From: Prevotellamassilia timonensis
GTDB taxonomy: Bacteria > Bacteroidota > Bacteroidia > Bacteroidales > Bacteroidaceae
Direction: 5' to 3'
Assembly (NCBI RefSeq): GCF_900106785.1
Contig: NZ_LT629834.1
Span: forward strand, 62,001 to 126,000
DNA length: 64,000 nucleotides
Every line of letters starts with the position of its first letter. Position 1 is the stretch's first letter. This document shows positions 1 through 8,517 of this stretch, piece by piece. The notes under the pieces are model-generated. The model saw only the letters and a list, made by a program, of their open reading frames with translations. It had not been told where the DNA came from and did not search any database. The position numbers and the translations under genes are program-made.

Positions 1-1756
1 CACCGCTTGGGTCTATGAGCATGACGGTACGCTTGCGGCAATAGTCTGAGAACTCCCTGTCAGGTGTGAGGTCATAGCTCAACTCTGCCATATAACCGAC
101 ATCATCTATTCCTCCTGTCCTCAAGCCTGCCATATTCAAGGCGGACTCTGCTCCTTCCGTTCGGATAATGCCCACATTTGTGTCTGTGTCAGTTGCATCC
201 GAAAGGGATATGGTTCTTGTCGCACTTCCTGTTCCGTCAACACGCAGGCAGATGTTTTTGCCTTCCTTGCGGATGGAGATGTCCGTTCCGTCAACATCCG
301 TGGCGATGTATGAATTTGAGACCGCTCCGTTGATGATCGGATAAACAACTCCAGCATTGGTGAACCGGAATCCATACTTGCATGTGCTGCCACCGATGCT
401 TCCGAAGCCAACGTCAAAAGTCGGGTGACTTGTCGGACAGGTGAACTCAAAAGCACCGCCACCTCCAACAAGGGCTGGTGTCGTGGCATAAGCTCCGGAA
501 GCGGCTTTCTCTTGGATGATATTGTCAGTAAAGCCATTCCTTGACACTTCAAGTCCTTGCGCAGTCCATCTTGCCACTGTACTGTCGGGCTTTGACGGCA
601 CGTTGGTCTTGACCATCCATGTACGTTTCATGACATGCCACAGGGAATCTGTAGGTGAGGTATATGTTGCAAGTGCCGCATCATCGTCGCCCCAGAAAGT
701 GAAGCCTCTGTCCGGCATCGGATTGCCGTTTTCACGTCCCATGACAAGCAGACGGGAAGCGGATGAAGGGTTGTATGGATTTGCGTCATGATAGGTTCCG
801 TTCTCCTTCAAGGCCGCATACACCGGACTTTCCTCATATGATGTTGCGGAAAGCGGTTGGGAGAGACTTCCTGCCATGTCGGTTCCAACAGCTGTGACCC
901 TATGGTGGTAGGCTTGGTTCTCCGCCATGTCCCAAGTCAGGTTTCCGTCGCTGTCAAGATACGAGCCTTTGAGGGTGATGCCGTACTTTACCGCCAGATA
1001 GCTCTCCACTTTTCTGCGCTCATCGGGTGTAAGCATCCTGCTGAAAACAACAAGCTCAGGGGCATATCCCCGGATGGAAGCATTACCGAAGAGCGAGGTC
1101 GGGAAATCCGTACCGAAACTGCCCGAGGTGGAAGGTGTTCCTATGAATAATGTGGTATTGGAGTTGTCTCCCCACAATGTTGTTGAAGGATTGCTTACCT
1201 TGAAGTAGGACACAACTCGCAGAGCGCTTTCCTTAAAACCGTTCTCGGACAAAGAATCACTTGATTGATAAAGCAGGTCTTCACCCGATGCTGAACCATA
1301 GTCCAGTGGTTCAACACCTCTACCCCTTACGGCTTTGTCCTTGCTCAGAATGGCTCCGTCCCCCTTGCGGCCGTCAAGAGCATAGACAACCATATCCTTG
1401 CCGATGGTTGCCAGTTCCGGTGAAAAGACACCGATGACGGTAGCCTGCGAGAGGTCGCCGTGCTTGAGGCTGGCACTCAGGCTGCGGAATCCGTCTGCGA
1501 GCCAGAGACTCGGATTGAAGTTGAAGTAATGGACTGAACTGTTCGGAAGAGTAAGTTCAGACTTGACGCCACGGCTGTCCAATAGCATCAGCCGTATGGA
1601 ATCCCCAGAGAAATCCTGCCAACGGTAATAACCTTGCAGGTCTGAGTTCAATGGCGCAGTCTTGAACCACAGTTCGCTTCCGCTGACTCCTCCGGGCGTT
1701 TGCGCGAAACTGCCGATAGCGAAGCCTAACAGTAACAAAGAAGTAAACTTTCTCAT
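1..1756 (-). CDS. T9SS-type surface protein with DUF8202-like region, 3' end outside the window
   Basis: The frame stays open from ATG at 1756 down to base 1 (585 codons) and leaves the window, so the C-terminus is missing. It starts MRKFTSLLLLGFAIGSFAQ, a clear Sec signal peptide ending in the FAQ typical of Bacteroidetes exported proteins. Around residues 190-215 it has FSRMLTPDERRKVESYLAVK followed by YGITL and a WD...AYHHRVTAVG stretch, the pattern I associate with the DUF8202/LamG-like region of T9SS cargo. Later residues look beta-rich. The role is probably a secreted or cell-surface protein of unknown ligand. Codon use is less GC-biased than in the genes right of 2.5 kb, fitting a separately acquired segment. 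The missing C-terminus should carry the sorting domain. Family call moderate; reality of the gene high. Confidence 0.82.
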   Translation of the reverse strand, partial: MRKFTSLLLLGFAIGSFAQTPGGVSGSELWFKTAPLNSDLQGYYRWQDFSGDSIRLMLLDSRGVKSELTLPNSSVHYFNFNPSLWLADGFRSLSASLKHGDLSQATVIGVFSPELATIGKDMVVYALDGRKGDGAILSKDKAVRGRGVEPLDYGSASGEDLLYQSSDSLSENGFKESALRVVSYFKVSNPSTTLWGDNSNTTLFIGTPSTSGSFGTDFPTSLFGNASIRGYAPELVVFSRMLTPDERRKVESYLAVKYGITLKGSYLDSDGNLTWDMAENQAYHHRVTAVGTDMAGSLSQPLSATSYEESPVYAALKENGTYHDANPYNPSSASRLLVMGRENGNPMPDRGFTFWGDDDAALATYTSPTDSLWHVMKRTWMVKTNVPSKPDSTVARWTAQGLEVSRNGFTDNIIQEKAASGAYATTPALVGGGGAFEFTCPTSHPTFDVGFGSIGGSTCKYGFRFTNAGVVYPIINGAVSNSYIATDVDGTDISIRKEGKNICLRVDGTGSATRTISLSDATDTDTNVGIIRTEGAESALNMAGLRTGGIDDVGYMAELSYDLTPDREFSDYCRKRTVMLIDPSG

Positions 1757-1878
1757 GCGCTGTCAATTTGGAGTGTTTGAAAAATATAAAAACGTATGCC
1801 TCTGCCGCGCAGGGAGAGACCAGTGAGAGAGAGAACGGACTGTTACTACGGAGAAGAATTGTGATATAGGCTTGCTCC

Positions 1879-1918
1879 GTAAAGTCCTATTGTCACGTGG
1901 CAGGCCAATAGGCTTTAC
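1879..1918 (-). repeat. Hairpin in the 5' leader of the T9SS gene
   Basis: Inverted arms GTAAAGTCCTATTG and CCAATAGGCTTTAC (one bulge) enclose a 12-base loop. It lies between the putative promoter at 1935 and the ATG at 1756, so it would be in the roughly 175-base leader RNA. It could be a regulatory stem or a miniature repeat; nothing else identifies it. Confidence 0.5.
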
Positions 1919-1934
1919 CACCAAAATAATGCTG

Positions 1935-1942
1935 CAAATATA
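1935..1942 (-). promoter_or_regulatory. Bacteroidetes -7 box for the leftmost gene
   Basis: Minus strand TATATTTG matches TAnnTTTG exactly. The upstream -33 region is AT-rich without a clean TTTG. Its location about 180 bases before the ATG at 1756 makes it the likely promoter. Confidence 0.5.
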
Positions 1943-1965
1943 CAAAAATAATCTTAATAAACAGA

Positions 1966-2491
1966 TATAATCTTTAAGAAATTTGCTGATTTGGTGTTTT
2001 TTTCTTATGATTTCGGTCGATTTTGCAGAAATCTTTTACATCTGTTGTATGTACTGGAGTTAGTTTGGCAAAAATACACAAATGGTCACGGCTTCACTTT
2101 CTTATAATAAGAATGTAAATCATGGTTTGAAACTGTACACACTCGGAGTACAAATGAAAACAAGATATGCTTGTGTCGGAAAGGTATATATGAGCTGATG
2201 GTAGAGTCGTCATCAACAACACTGACCCCTGATGTGATAAAATCAGCAGGAATACTTGCTATTCATTTAGCGATGGGGTTATGTTCACAAGTTTGAGATT
2301 TCATGTAAAAAAGTCCTAATTTCCATATTTCTCTTCTTGTAAATTATGGGATATTAAGAAAAATATCGTATCTTTGTCGCAAATTTAGGCGTTCTTTGGA
2401 TATTGCAAGGTTGTGAAAGAAAAAGAATATAGCTCGTTTCTAAATCGTTAGCAGTTACATTCTTTTAAATACTTAATTCGTTGATATTCAA
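1966..2491. other. AT-rich non-coding segment, probable end of an inserted element
   Basis: No convincing gene is seen. The only signal is a plus-strand TATCTTTG (2369-2376), a -7 box match without a good -33, followed by a 13-codon reading frame starting GTG at 2413. The segment is clearly more AT-rich than the recombinase gene it abuts. Near its right edge (2471-2496) is a TTGATATTCAA-type palindromic core seen elsewhere in the window. Confidence 0.4.
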
Positions 2492-3412
2492 TCAATAAAA
2501 GATTTTGTTGTGACTCGCCACGTGCAGGTGCAGCCTCTGGCGCAGGTGCAACGCATGGCCCATGACGTGCAGGTGGCGGTTGATGGTGCGGTTGTCGGGT
2601 ACTTGCAGCCAGCCCGCAGCGCAGGGCTGCAGTTTGGGCAGTTTGTCAAGCAGGGCGAGCGTGGCGGTAGTGAGTCGCACCACAGCCTGCTGCCCCGTTT
2701 TGTGACGTGGCATGGTGAGCCATGCGCCGCTGCTGTCGCGCTCAATGTGCTGCGGGGTCAGGTGTTTCAAGTCGATATAGGCCAGCCCCGTGTGCGCTGA
2801 AAGTACAAACAGGTTGCGCGCAAGTGCCCTTGTACCATGCACATCGAGTGCCGATAATAGGTCAAGCTCATTGCGGGTTAGTGCAAAGTGGCGTTTCTCT
2901 ACACGCGGCAACTCCGCACCCTGCCACACGCACGAGGTGAGCAGCCCCTTGCGCATGGCCATACGGCAGAAGTGGCGGAGTGCCGACAGGTAAAGCCGCG
3001 CGGTTTGGGCGCTGAACGCCATGGTGTGTATGAGATAGCGTGCAAATCCGTTAAAGAACTCGGCATTGACTGCCTTGAGTGGCACGTCGGCTGTCTGGCG
3101 GCACTGTGTTATGTAGCCTTGCAGGTGTTTGCAGGTGATGCGGTATTTGCGGAGCGAACTTTCTGAGCGGTCAATACCTACGCGCTCGGCGTATGCGGTG
3201 ATACATTGTTGCGTAAACTGCAACAGCAATGGCTCACCAGTTGCCAAGGTCTGGCCGCAGTTGGCGCGCATGAGGCTTGCCACACACGCAACAAGGGCTC
3301 TCACTTCGTCGGACGTAAACCGCAATTCGAGCCTTACGGGCTGCCCCTTGTGCGCGGCTGATGCTGCCTCGCACGTCAATTTGAACTCGTGTTCTGCATA
3401 ATAACATTTCAT
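2492..3412 (-). pseudogene. Tyrosine recombinase/integrase truncated at the HxxR box
   Basis: A 306-residue frame of the Bacteroidales phage-integrase type. It begins MKCYYAEHEFKL, has an N-terminal SAM-like arm-binding region (about 95-190) and a catalytic domain with AHTGLAYIDLKHL (box I region) and the MPRHKTG lysine hairpin. At the C-terminus the expected HVARHTFAT is replaced by HVASHNKIFY and a stop: the box II arginine is now serine, and the rest of the catalytic core, including the nucleophilic tyrosine, is missing. The normal family length is near 400. The break coincides with the switch to AT-rich DNA at about 2510, so another element appears to have inserted or recombined into the gene. 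The product should not recombine DNA. Confidence 0.88.
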
Positions 3413-3487
3413 AAAGCTAAAGTATTAGTGATTGAAGTTTCTGATTTATGTTCGCACTACCTGAAAGGCACTGCAAAAAACGCTAAC

Positions 3488-3569
3488 ACCAAAGGCAAGC
3501 GCTAAACACTAGCACCAAACGCTAGCACCAAACGCTGGCACTAAACGCTAGCATCAAACGCTAGCTCTA
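3488..3569. repeat. Minisatellite of about 12-bp units (AAACGCTAGCAC type), left flank of palindrome A1
   Basis: About six degenerate units of the form AAACGCTAGCAC/CTAGCACCAA occur head to tail. The reverse-complement units (GTGCTTGCGTTT type) occur on the far side of the palindrome at 4133-4228, so the minisatellite itself is arranged as inverted flanks. Confidence 0.8.
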
Positions 3570-3639
3570 ATGGGGGCGACGCGTCTCGCGTCGGGATAGA
3601 GAAAGGTGTTAAATACGAACGCTACTACTGCTAATAATT

Positions 3640-3889
3640 CAAGTTTCGGAATTAGCAAGGGCGGGCTGAAGGCCCAAGTATTTACTTAGCCCAGGGCAAG
3701 CGAAGCGGCACCCTGGGTATCGCGTGTTGGAGCAGTCGCGCCCTGTAAGGGCAAAAGTAAAAGCTCTGTTACTTCTGCCCTTACAGGGCGTAACTTTTGC
3801 GTTCATATCAACCCAGGGTGCCGCTTCGCTTGCCCTGGGCTATGAAGAACATTGGGCCTTCAGCCCGCCCTTGCTAAATCTGAAACTTC
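3640..3889. repeat. Palindromic element B1
   Basis: Terminal inverted CAAGTTTCGG / TGAAACTT motifs enclose stacked stems: GGCGGGCTGAAGGCCC with its partner, AGCCCAGGGCAAGCGAAGC with its partner, and CGCCCTGTAAGGGC with CTTACAGGGCG. Its interior is the reverse complement of element B4 at 59.9 kb. Confidence 0.85.
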
Positions 3890-3895
3890 AGTACT

Positions 3896-4090
3896 TGATA
3901 GCTGATTTAGCGGTCTTAAAGTGGGACATCGCATGTATATTTTGTTCAACACCTGCGCCATGTCTTAAAGCTTTTGCCCTTACAGGGCGCGACCGCTCCA
4001 ACACGCGATACCCAGGGTGTCGCTTCGCTTGCCCTGGGCTTGGTGCTTTTGGCCTTTCAGGCCGTTCCCGTCCAAATCCGAAACTTGAAT
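3896..4090. repeat. Partial B element adjoining B1
   Basis: This half element begins with a stretch (TGATAGCTGATTTAGCGGTC) whose reverse complement is the loop of element B2 at 13.54-13.62 kb. It then continues with the right half of a B element, ending AAATCCGAAACTTGA. Confidence 0.75.
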
Positions 4091-4132
4091 AAACCTTTGC
4101 CTTAATGCCCGACGCGGGACGCGTCGCCCCCA

Positions 4133-4228
4133 TTAGTGCTTGCGTTTTGTGCTTGCGTTTAATAATAACGTTTTGTGCTTGCGTTTAATGGTAGCGTTTT
4201 GGGCTTGCGTTTAGTGGTAGCGGTACCT
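4133..4228. repeat. Inverted minisatellite, right flank of A1
   Basis: Five to six units of GTGCTTGCGTTT / TAGTGGTAGCG type, the mirror of the units at 3488-3569. Confidence 0.75.
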
Positions 4229-4244
4229 TTACCATACTACTACA

Positions 4245-4626
4245 ATCTTACACACCGAATATCTTACATCTTACACTAGCACGCTACAACTCATTGATTG
4301 TCAATACTTTACTTAGTATAAGATACTACCATTACCACCTGCACAAACTGCACGCAACCCACGCAACCTGCACACCCCACATGCTGCCACACGACACAGG
4401 CACGGGAGGGCGATATCACGGCATAGGGGAACAGAAAAGTCTGTTGCTCCGACAAATTTTTCTACGTCCCTATGGCGTAAAACCCACCGCATACGTCCAA
4501 ACCGGCAGCGAGGCAGCGGGGTGTGATGTGTAAGATGTATGCAGGGGGTGTGTAAGATACTTTGAAGTCATCTTACACTCTTGAAACATCTGTATATCAC
4601 CTTGTTACGCACGAAAAGTGTAAGAT
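4245..4626. repeat. Cluster of GTGTAAGAT 9-mers in both orientations
   Basis: Exact 9-mers GTGTAAGAT or ATCTTACAC occur at 4245, 4268, 4528, 4550, 4570 and 4618, with an 8/9 match at 4261. They lie between the integrase fragments, with no gene among them. Iteron-like sites of a former plasmid or integrative element, or binding sites for an excision or replication protein, would look like this; function is inferred only. Confidence 0.65.
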
Positions 4627-4760
4627 GGCAGTAAAAGCACACGCATTCATTTATAAGTAGGCAGACGGCGTGGGGGGCAAATGAAGCTCTTATGTTCTTT
4701 TGTTCTTATATCCTTATGTTTTTCCGCGTTAGCGGCAAACCTCATAATTTCACACACACG

Positions 4761-4800
4761 CCCGACGCGGGACGCGTCGCCCCCATTAGTGCTTGCGTTT
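4761..4800. repeat. Solo right arm of palindrome family A
   Basis: CCCGACGCGGGACGCGTCG followed by CCCCCATTAGTGCTTGCGTTT units, with no matching left arm nearby. It lies about 65 bases from the second integrase fragment. Confidence 0.75.
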
Positions 4801-4864
4801 CTTTCTTTACTTCATCACTTTCCTGCGCCATCACATAGTGCATATCGAAAATCGGTGAATTACG

Positions 4865-4972
4865 TCATTTGTGATTCGGCGACGCATTGACGAAGTCTGA
4901 CTGCCCATTGTGCGCAGCTGATGATGCCTTGCACGTCAATTTGAACGCGTGTCCTGCATAAAAACATTTCAT
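4865..4972 (-). pseudogene. Second copy of the integrase 5' end (35-codon remnant)
   Basis: The minus strand from ATG 4972 reads MKCFYAGHAFKLTCKASSAA followed by HNGQ, matching the first 25 residues of the integrase at 2492-3412 (MKCYYAEHEFKLTCEAASAA). The DNA match also extends upstream of the ATG. After NGQ homology stops, and ten further codons precede a TGA. Those codons contain GACGCATTGACGAAGTC, which recurs inverted at about 18.65 kb. It is a dead fragment left by duplication and recombination of the integrase region. Confidence 0.85.
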
Positions 4973-5497
4973 AAAGCTAAAATATTAGTATTTGCAACGC
5001 GTATCATTATCGCTTGTGTAAGCGAAACGCAGATATCAAAATGCAATCTTTTTAGACCAAAAAGTTAATTTTTTACGACAAACGGGCGAAATAACTTTGC
5101 CAAACAGAAATTATGCCCTACTTTTGCAGCATTCGCGTGCTTTGCATCTGCATAATTATTTATTTGCACTGCCACGCCAATAGTTCAAAGGATAGCGACA
5201 AATTTTTAACAGACTTGGCACTACGCCAAAAGCATTACCAGCATAAAAGCAAACTAAGCATAAAAATCAGCACGCGTCACACCCCCTCTGCAATGGGGCA
5301 TATATAAATGCTCGCGTGCGCGCGGCAACACTATTCGTTTGACATCTTTGCTATCTGCACCTCTGCCCCTTCGCACCTCTGCATGCCGGCAGGGCCAAAC
5401 GGGCGCCTGCCCTACTTGCGCCGCAAGTTGTGCAAGCGCACACCGAGGGTGCCGCGCACCGAAACAACACGAAATGTTTAACTAAATGGTTATCAAT
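4973..5497. other. Leader region before the susC gene
   Basis: No gene is supported here. It contains the promoter at about 5066-5099 and then nearly 400 bases of likely untranslated leader. A 64-residue frame at 5113-5307 has no recognisable features and sits inside this presumed leader. Confidence 0.4.
5066..5099 (+). promoter_or_regulatory. Putative promoter of the susC operon
   Basis: TAACTTTG (5092-5099) is an exact TAnnTTTG -7 box, with a T-rich -33 region about 20 bases upstream. It would give a leader of about 390 bases, long but not unusual for susC transcripts. Confidence 0.5.
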
Positions 5498-8470
5498 ATG
5501 AACAAAAAGTTAGTGCTCATGGGAGCCGGCCTGCTCTTGACAGCAGCCACAGCTTCGGCACAGAAGCTTGTGACCGGACACGTGACCGACGCACAGGGCC
5601 AGCCCGTGATGGGTGCCACAGTGCGCGTGCCGGGCACCAAGGTAATCACCACCACCGACGCCAATGGTAACTTTAAGCTGAGCGGCGTGCCCGCCTCGGC
5701 CAAAAAGATCTTGGTATCGTACATCGGTATGAACACCGCCACCGTCAGCGTGGCCGGCAACGTACAGGTGGTATTGAAGGACAACGAACTGAGCGAAGCC
5801 GTAGTGATTGGTTACGGTACAGCTAAGAAGGTTGGTACTGTGGTAGGTTCAGTGCAGAAGGTCGGCAGCGAAAAGATTGCCGAAAACCCCACAGCCAACG
5901 TGGCTGACGCCCTCCAGGGCAAGGTGGCCGGTTTGCAGGTGCTCAACAATTCGGGCGATGCAGGCGACGTCAACAATGCCTCTATCACCATTCGTGGTAT
6001 CGGTTCGCTCGGCGCCTCAAGCACTCCTTTGATTGTTATTGATGGCTCACCCGCCGGCACCAGCATGCTCTCCATGCTCAACGACAAGGATATTGAGAGC
6101 GTGACTACACTGAAAGACGCCTCGGCCACCTCTATCTATGGTTCGCGTGCTGCCAATGGTGTAATCTACATCACCACCAAAAGGGGCCGCTCTGGCGAGA
6201 AAGCCCAAATCAGCGTGAGCCAAAAGATTGGTTGGAGCCAGCTGGCTGGCAAAATCAGCAACCAAATGAACTCTGACGAGTTGCTGCAGTTCCAGCTCGA
6301 AAACGGTATCATCACCCCCAACCAGTACCAGGCTTACAAGCTGCATGGCGCCAATACCGACTGGCAGAAGTACTTCTTCGACAATGCAGCCCCCATGTAC
6401 AACACCGACTTCAGCATGCGCGGCGGTTCTGAAACAACCACCTACTTTGTGTCGGCATCGTACATGAAGCAAAACAACCTGACCCGTGTGGGCCACTTCA
6501 ACCGCTACACGCTGCGTTCGAACCTTGAAACCAAGCCCAAGAGCTGGCTCAACTTCGGACTCAAGCAGTCGGTAATTTACACTGACCGCCGTACCGAAGG
6601 TTACGTCAGCGGCAGCGGTGACATTATAAACGACACTTCAAACCCCGTGGTTAGTGCCTTTATGTACGCTCCTTACTGGGATCCGTACTCAGAGAACGCA
6701 AAGAAGACGCACATCTACGACTTTACGCAGCAGTACGACTTTAACTGGCTGCAACGCGAGATGTGCAAATACAAGACCAACGACATTGTATATAATGGTG
6801 TGGCCTACGCACAGATTACACCGTTCAAGGGCATGACCCTCAAGTCGCAGCTCGGCCTCTTTGCCACCGACACACGCAGCACTCAGGCCATGAACCCCGA
6901 AACACCGGGTGCCACCTCAGCCTGGGCCTACGAAGGCCACGCACGCTCTTCGCTGTGGACCATTACCAACACGGCCGAATACAAGTTCAGCATTGCCGAC
7001 AAGCACAACGTTACCTTGCTGCTCGGCCAGGAAGGCATCAAAGGCTCGTCACGCGGCTTTGGCGTGATGGGACGAGGCATTACCGACAAGCGACTGATGA
7101 ACCTTGGTTCTGCCACATCGGCCGACTCACCCGCTGGCTACTACAGTGCCTCAAAGTATGAGTACCTATCGTTCTTCGGACGTGCCGACTACGCATTCAA
7201 TAACCGCTACTTTGTCAACTTTACCGTGCGTAACGACCGCAGCTCACGCTTCGGTGCCGACAACCGCGCTGCCAACTTCTTGAGCGGCGGTGCCATGTGG
7301 CGCATTTCTGACGAAGCTTTCATGACGCCTGCCAAACACTGGTTGAGCGACTTGCAGCTCAAGGTGAGCGTAGGTACTACGGGTAACTCTGAAGTGGGTA
7401 ACTACAACAGCATCAGCACCACCGGTACTACACAGTACGACGGCGAGAGCGGCTGGGTAATAAGCAGCCCGGGCAACGCTAAGCTGGGTTGGGAAAAGCA
7501 AATCCAGACCAACGTGGGCCTGACAGCCGTACTCTTTGAGCGTTTGAACATCGACCTCAACTGGTACAACCGCAAGACCAAGGACATGCTCATGACTGTA
7601 CCCCTTCCCTATACCACCGGCTTCACCAGCCAGTTGATGAACGTGGGCGGTATCAGCAACCGCGGTTTTGAGGTGGAAGTCAACTACGACATTGTGCGCA
7701 ACCGCGACTTCTTTGCCAACGTATACGCCAACTATGCTTTCAACAAAACCAAGGTGGACGAGTTGTTCAATGGCCTGAGCAAGTGGCCGTTGCCCGGTAC
7801 ACTCGTACAGTACGAGGAAGGCAAGGACATCAACTTCTACATGCCAATCTACGCCGGTGTTGACAAGGAGGACGGTGCCCCCATGTGGTACAAGAATGGC
7901 TACAAGGGCGACATTGTACACGAGTACAACCCCGAGACCATGACCAAGACCTACAGCGACGACCTCTATCAAGACACTGGCGTGAAGTACCAACCCTCAC
8001 ACAACGGCGGCTTTGGCTTCACCATTGGTTGGAAGGGGCTGACTTTGAACGCCGACTTTGCTTACGTATTGGGCAAGCACATGGTCAACGTCGACTATTT
8101 CTATGCCACATCAGCCAACAATGCCAAGAGCGGCTTCAACCAGAGCAAGGACATGCTCAATGTGTGGAAAAAGCCGGGTGACATTACCGACCTGCCGGGC
8201 ATGAACTACTCTGTCGACGGTTTCGACACCCGCATTCTGCAGAACGCTTCATTCCTGCGCTTGAAGAACATCACGCTGGCCTACGACCTGCCCAAGACTT
8301 GGATGGCAGCTACCCGCTTCTTTGAAAATGTGCGCTTCAGCTTCACTGGCCGCAACATCTTCACCATCACCAAGTACAAAGGCGGCGACCCTGAGCTCGA
8401 CAATTACCTCGCACTCGGTTTCTTCCCCGGCACACGCCAGTACACACTCGGCGTAGAGGTGACATTCTAA
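5498..8470 (+). CDS. SusC/RagA-family TonB-dependent outer-membrane transporter
   Basis: This is the outer-membrane barrel of a SusCD nutrient importer, energised by TonB. From ATG 5498 it has 990 residues with signal peptide MNKKLVLMGAGLLLTAATAS-AQ; an in-frame ATG at 5486 adds four residues but gives a poorer signal. A carboxypeptidase-regulatory-like domain (VTGHVTDAQGQPVMGATVRV, about 25-105) precedes the SEAVVIGYGTAKK TonB-box-like motif, the plug (NVADALQGKVAGLQV, IRGIGSLGASSTPLIVIDG, YGSRAANGVIYITTKRG) and a long beta barrel ending YTLGVEVTF. The susD gene follows after 47 bases. No glycoside hydrolase or sensor is adjacent, so the substrate cannot be inferred. Length is typical for the family. 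Confidence 0.95.
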   Translation: MNKKLVLMGAGLLLTAATASAQKLVTGHVTDAQGQPVMGATVRVPGTKVITTTDANGNFKLSGVPASAKKILVSYIGMNTATVSVAGNVQVVLKDNELSEAVVIGYGTAKKVGTVVGSVQKVGSEKIAENPTANVADALQGKVAGLQVLNNSGDAGDVNNASITIRGIGSLGASSTPLIVIDGSPAGTSMLSMLNDKDIESVTTLKDASATSIYGSRAANGVIYITTKRGRSGEKAQISVSQKIGWSQLAGKISNQMNSDELLQFQLENGIITPNQYQAYKLHGANTDWQKYFFDNAAPMYNTDFSMRGGSETTTYFVSASYMKQNNLTRVGHFNRYTLRSNLETKPKSWLNFGLKQSVIYTDRRTEGYVSGSGDIINDTSNPVVSAFMYAPYWDPYSENAKKTHIYDFTQQYDFNWLQREMCKYKTNDIVYNGVAYAQITPFKGMTLKSQLGLFATDTRSTQAMNPETPGATSAWAYEGHARSSLWTITNTAEYKFSIADKHNVTLLLGQEGIKGSSRGFGVMGRGITDKRLMNLGSATSADSPAGYYSASKYEYLSFFGRADYAFNNRYFVNFTVRNDRSSRFGADNRAANFLSGGAMWRISDEAFMTPAKHWLSDLQLKVSVGTTGNSEVGNYNSISTTGTTQYDGESGWVISSPGNAKLGWEKQIQTNVGLTAVLFERLNIDLNWYNRKTKDMLMTVPLPYTTGFTSQLMNVGGISNRGFEVEVNYDIVRNRDFFANVYANYAFNKTKVDELFNGLSKWPLPGTLVQYEEGKDINFYMPIYAGVDKEDGAPMWYKNGYKGDIVHEYNPETMTKTYSDDLYQDTGVKYQPSHNGGFGFTIGWKGLTLNADFAYVLGKHMVNVDYFYATSANNAKSGFNQSKDMLNVWKKPGDITDLPGMNYSVDGFDTRILQNASFLRLKNITLAYDLPKTWMAATRFFENVRFSFTGRNIFTITKYKGGDPELDNYLALGFFPGTRQYTLGVEVTF

Positions 8471-8517
8471 CACACCACAATCAGTTTCACAACTAACAAT
8501 ACATAGACATTACTATT

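Larger units (their letters stand above)
3565..4135. repeat. Palindromic element A1 enclosing B-family repeats
   Basis: The left arm at 3565-3595 has the core GGCGACGCGTCTCGCGTCGG and the right arm at 4108-4135 is its near reverse complement (one C/G variant pair, CGCGGGACGCG). Unlike other A copies, where the loop is 50-85 bases, the 510-base interior holds one full B element (3640-3889) and a B half (about 3896-4090). Reading frames found inside are repeat translations, not genes. Confidence 0.85.

Noticed and set aside
3724-4133. Reading frames of 81-122 codons at 3724-4133
   Set aside because: They translate B-family palindromes; the same peptide appears in other B copies in either direction, so it is repeat sequence rather than a gene.
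4294-4533. 79-codon frame at 4294-4533
   Set aside because: Composition is His/Thr-rich with no motif, no promoter, and it lies among the GTGTAAGAT sites.
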